7,610 nt of DNA from Solobacterium sp. UBA636 (GTDB lineage Bacteria > Bacillota_I > Bacilli_A > Erysipelotrichales > Erysipelotrichaceae), in assembly GCA_002299675.1 (NCBI GenBank), contig DBOW01000084.1:1-7610 (forward strand), given 5' to 3'. Shown in pieces: positions 5,327 through 7,610 of the stretch. The notes under the pieces were generated by a model, which was not told where the DNA came from, did not search any database, and was given only the letters and a program-made list of their open reading frames with translations. Every line of letters begins with the position of its first letter. Within the stretch, counting starts at the first letter, position 1. A program made the position numbers and the translations under genes.

Positions 5327-7610
5327 ACAAGGAACTGTTCTTGAAAATATCCACAATGGTGCTGTTTAAAATGTCATCATTCTTTATTTTCTCTTTGTTT
5401 CTGGTTAATGATTTATCATAATCCCTGGCAATTTCCTTGATTCTCACCAGATATTCCAGCAGAAGTCTTTCCTTCTTTTTCTGAATCTCATCATCTGCTT
5501 CATTCAGCTTTTGACGATAGCTTTCAATCTCGGCAATATTGGCTTTTTTAATGTTTTCCAGATTCAGACTTTGAGCTAAAGTATCGGACAGTATTGGTTT
5601 ATAGCTGGCAATAAGTCTTTCTTCATCCTCTTTATACTGACTGTTAAGCACAGAAATTTTTTCTTGATGAGATTTGACATTGGTATCGAAAACTCTGAAA
5701 CTCTCCTCATTTTCTCTGGCAATTCTTTCTTTAACATCCTTCAGAGAATCAGCCAGTTTCTTCTGCTTCTCCAGTTCATCTTTGATAAGTGTACGGTAGC
5801 TTCTTTCCAGATCGTAGATCCTGGAATTAATATCCCCGATTGAGCTGTTATAGCCATTTATCAGGTTGGAAGTTTCTTCAGCTACTTCCGCAATAAGTTC
5901 CAGACGCTGTTTCTTGAGTTTTTCAAGCATCTCCTCATTTTCTTTTTCCAGTTTCTGATAGTTCAGTTTGAATTCATCGGCCAGCTTTAAGAGATGCTGC
6001 TCATTTTCGGCACGTTTGCTTTCCATGAAGGAAGGAACCATATTTTCAATCTGCGCATACTGATCCATAATATCGCCTATCTGCTCAGCTGTAACCTTCA
6101 TGCGTTTTTCATGAAGTTCAAGATAAACCGTTTCTTCTTTTGATACAGTTTCCATCTTCTGTTTAAGATTATCCAGAGTTTCATCACAGCTTCTAAGACT
6201 GTCATCTATTTCCTGATTTCTGGTCTTTACATAAAGTTCAAACTGATTCTGCTTCGCGAATTTTTCTTTCTCAAGGCCATATATTTCATCTTTAACTCCA
6301 TCTATTTTATTTCTTATCTGTTCAAGACGCTTATTGTATTCAGCCTTCTTCTGTTCAAGAATCTGGGCATAGGAAAGCTTAATCTTATTCAGATCATTTT
6401 CCTGTACAGTCTTCTGGTGTTCCAGGGTTTTTTTCTGTTCCTCAAGCTGGTTATCCAGTTTGGCATTATAGACAGAGAGCTCATCAGAAATTTTTCTGGT
6501 ATTGTTTACTTCATTTTCATATTTAACGCTCAATTCAAGCTCAAACTGATCTTTTTCCCTTTTTCTGGCATCAAGCTGTTTCTGATAATCAGCCGATTTA
6601 AGATCGAATTCTTTTTTGAGATCTGCAATTTCCTGCTGAGACTTCTTAGAATGCAGGTCATATTTTTCCTGCAGAGAATTTTTAGCTTCCAGCAGTCTTT
6701 CATCATAGATGGCAGCTACTTTCACCAGTTCCTGCTGATTATATTTTTCAATATCAAGAATCTTCTGGTCATTTTCCTTCTTTAAAGTGCTGAATTCTTT
6801 CTTTTTAGCTTCCAGTTTCTGAACCAGTATTGCATACTGAGCGTCATTTTTGGCTTTAACGCTTTCAAAATCCCTGCTGACCTTATTGTATTCTTCTTTT
6901 TTAAGTTCTATTCTGGCATCATTTTCTTCTTTTATTTTCTGGAATTCTTCTTCTTTTTCTGCAGTCTTTCTTTCGATTTCTTTTTTACAGGCTTCCAGTT
7001 CATCAGACTTAAGCTGAGCTTTTTCCTTAATTTCATTCAGCTCAGCTGTCGGTATGGTCTCATAGTCCTCGACTATTTTTTCTACCTGAAGAGAATAATC
7101 ATCTTTTATTTCCTGGAGTCTTCTTTCCTTTTCAGCAGAAAGCTCTTCTTTCTGTTTCTCAAAAAGATTTTTTTCATCTTCAAAACGCTGTTTTACAGCC
7201 TCTATTTCTTTTAAATAGCCTTCCTGGCGCTGTTTCAGTTCCTCAGACTGTCTGTCATATTTAAGCTGCAGATCTTTTTTCAGCTCTTCAAGCTGATTTT
7301 CTGTATCTTTACACTGCTTCTCAAATTCAGAAAAAGAATCAGTCAGTTCTTCTGATTTATTCTTTGTTTTTTCTTCCAGATCTTTAAGCATTCCTTCATG
7401 TTCACTTAAAGCTCTGGATGTTCTGCCACGGTATTCTTCTTTCAGCTCCAGAAGTTTTTTTGTATATTCCTCTTTAATCGAAGCTATATCGCTCTGATGT
7501 TTAAGGGTGAGTTCTTCAATATTTGCATCGATGGCATCAAGTGAATTCCTGTTAGAAATATTCTGATCGAGGAGTTTCTGATTTTCTTCGGCTATATTTT
7601 TTTCCAGTTC
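5325..7610 (-). CDS. Long coiled-coil protein, 5' end beyond the window
   Basis: This is the 3' part of a gene that stays open to the window edge, so the true start is not visible. The 761 visible codons encode an almost unbroken, highly charged helix rich in Lys, Glu, Gln and Leu in heptad-like spacing. It has no membrane segment, no signal sequence, no Walker motif and no recognisable globular domain. Only three prolines are seen, at 114, 453 and 599 counted from the internal ATG at 7391; they may break the rod into segments. That ATG sits inside the coiled coil and has no convincing ribosome binding site, so I do not take it as the start. Such proteins act as scaffolds, cytoskeletal rods or SMC-like spacers, but nothing here chooses among these. 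The stop codon lies within a terminator hairpin, which separates this gene from the kinase downstream. The reading frame and coiled-coil nature are secure; function is unknown. Confidence 0.85.
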   Translation of the reverse strand, partial: ELEKNIAEENQKLLDQNISNRNSLDAIDANIEELTLKHQSDIASIKEEYTKKLLELKEEYRGRTSRALSEHEGMLKDLEEKTKNKSEELTDSFSEFEKQCKDTENQLEELKKDLQLKYDRQSEELKQRQEGYLKEIEAVKQRFEDEKNLFEKQKEELSAEKERRLQEIKDDYSLQVEKIVEDYETIPTAELNEIKEKAQLKSDELEACKKEIERKTAEKEEEFQKIKEENDARIELKKEEYNKVSRDFESVKAKNDAQYAILVQKLEAKKKEFSTLKKENDQKILDIEKYNQQELVKVAAIYDERLLEAKNSLQEKYDLHSKKSQQEIADLKKEFDLKSADYQKQLDARKREKDQFELELSVKYENEVNNTRKISDELSVYNAKLDNQLEEQKKTLEHQKTVQENDLNKIKLSYAQILEQKKAEYNKRLEQIRNKIDGVKDEIYGLEKEKFAKQNQFELYVKTRNQEIDDSLRSCDETLDNLKQKMETVSKEETVYLELHEKRMKVTAEQIGDIMDQYAQIENMVPSFMESKRAENEQHLLKLADEFKLNYQKLEKENEEMLEKLKKQRLELIAEVAEETSNLINGYNSSIGDINSRIYDLERSYRTLIKDELEKQKKLADSLKDVKERIARENEESFRVFDTNVKSHQEKISVLNSQYKEDEERLIASYKPILSDTLAQSLNLENIKKANIAEIESYRQKLNEADDEIQKKKERLLLEYLVRIKEIARDYDKSLTRNKEKIKNDDILNSTIVDIFKNSSL

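Noticed and set aside
5113..5421. Plus-strand open frame of 102 codons spanning the kinase start and the terminator
   Set aside because: It is antisense to the kinase membrane region and crosses the terminator; no start signal or domain supports it.
6417..6785. Plus-strand open frame of 122 codons rich in Phe and Ile
   Set aside because: It is the complement of Lys/Glu-rich coiled-coil codons (AAA/GAA give TTT/TTC), so the hydrophobic product is a composition artefact.
7389..7391. ATG at 7391 as the true start of the coiled-coil protein
   Set aside because: The frame continues open with the same charged helical sequence for 73 more codons to the window edge, and no ribosome binding site stands before this ATG.

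Overview
The window looks like part of a low-GC Gram-positive (Firmicutes) chromosome, probably from a gut-type anaerobe. The reasons are AT-rich codons, AGGAGG-like ribosome binding sites, a lipoprotein-type binding protein, and a LytS-like kinase paired with a REC-SARP regulator. The exact lineage cannot be read from the sequence. Every credible gene lies on the minus strand, so transcription runs from high to low coordinates. TGA acts as a normal stop.

Layout in transcription order. (1) 7610-5325: a very long coiled-coil protein, open through the window edge, ending on a hairpin terminator. (2) 5279-3205: a two-component pair, a 7-TM LytS-type histidine kinase and a response regulator with a SARP-like winged helix. 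They overlap by 4 nt (ATGA) and end at a strong 14-bp terminator. (3) 3102-23: a compact five-gene unit. It holds two small proteins with double-glycine leaders (100 aa and 60 aa), a lipoprotein related to amino-acid binding proteins, a HisM-type permease and a GlnQ/HisP-type ATPase. The last four genes are packed with 22-nt overlap, 4-nt gap and 4-nt overlap. No stretch over 300 bases lacks a gene. I see no RNA gene, insertion sequence or CRISPR array.

How the parts may work together (inference). The membrane kinase and its regulator could sense an external signal, possibly one of the small peptides, and control the peptide/transporter unit. A perfect 9-bp inverted repeat lies just upstream of that unit, over a weak candidate promoter. 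The second peptide gene runs into the binding-protein gene, so the two are probably translationally coupled.

Three protein architectures are unusual. The binding protein carries its two half-domains in reversed order, as in a circular permutation. The importer ATPase has a roughly 110-residue C-terminal extension resembling a degenerate GHKL (RsbW-like) ATPase fold. Both small proteins match the hydrophobic spacing of double-glycine leaders, yet no peptidase-type exporter is visible. Together these make 1-3200 the most promising place for an undescribed peptide signalling, uptake or immunity system.
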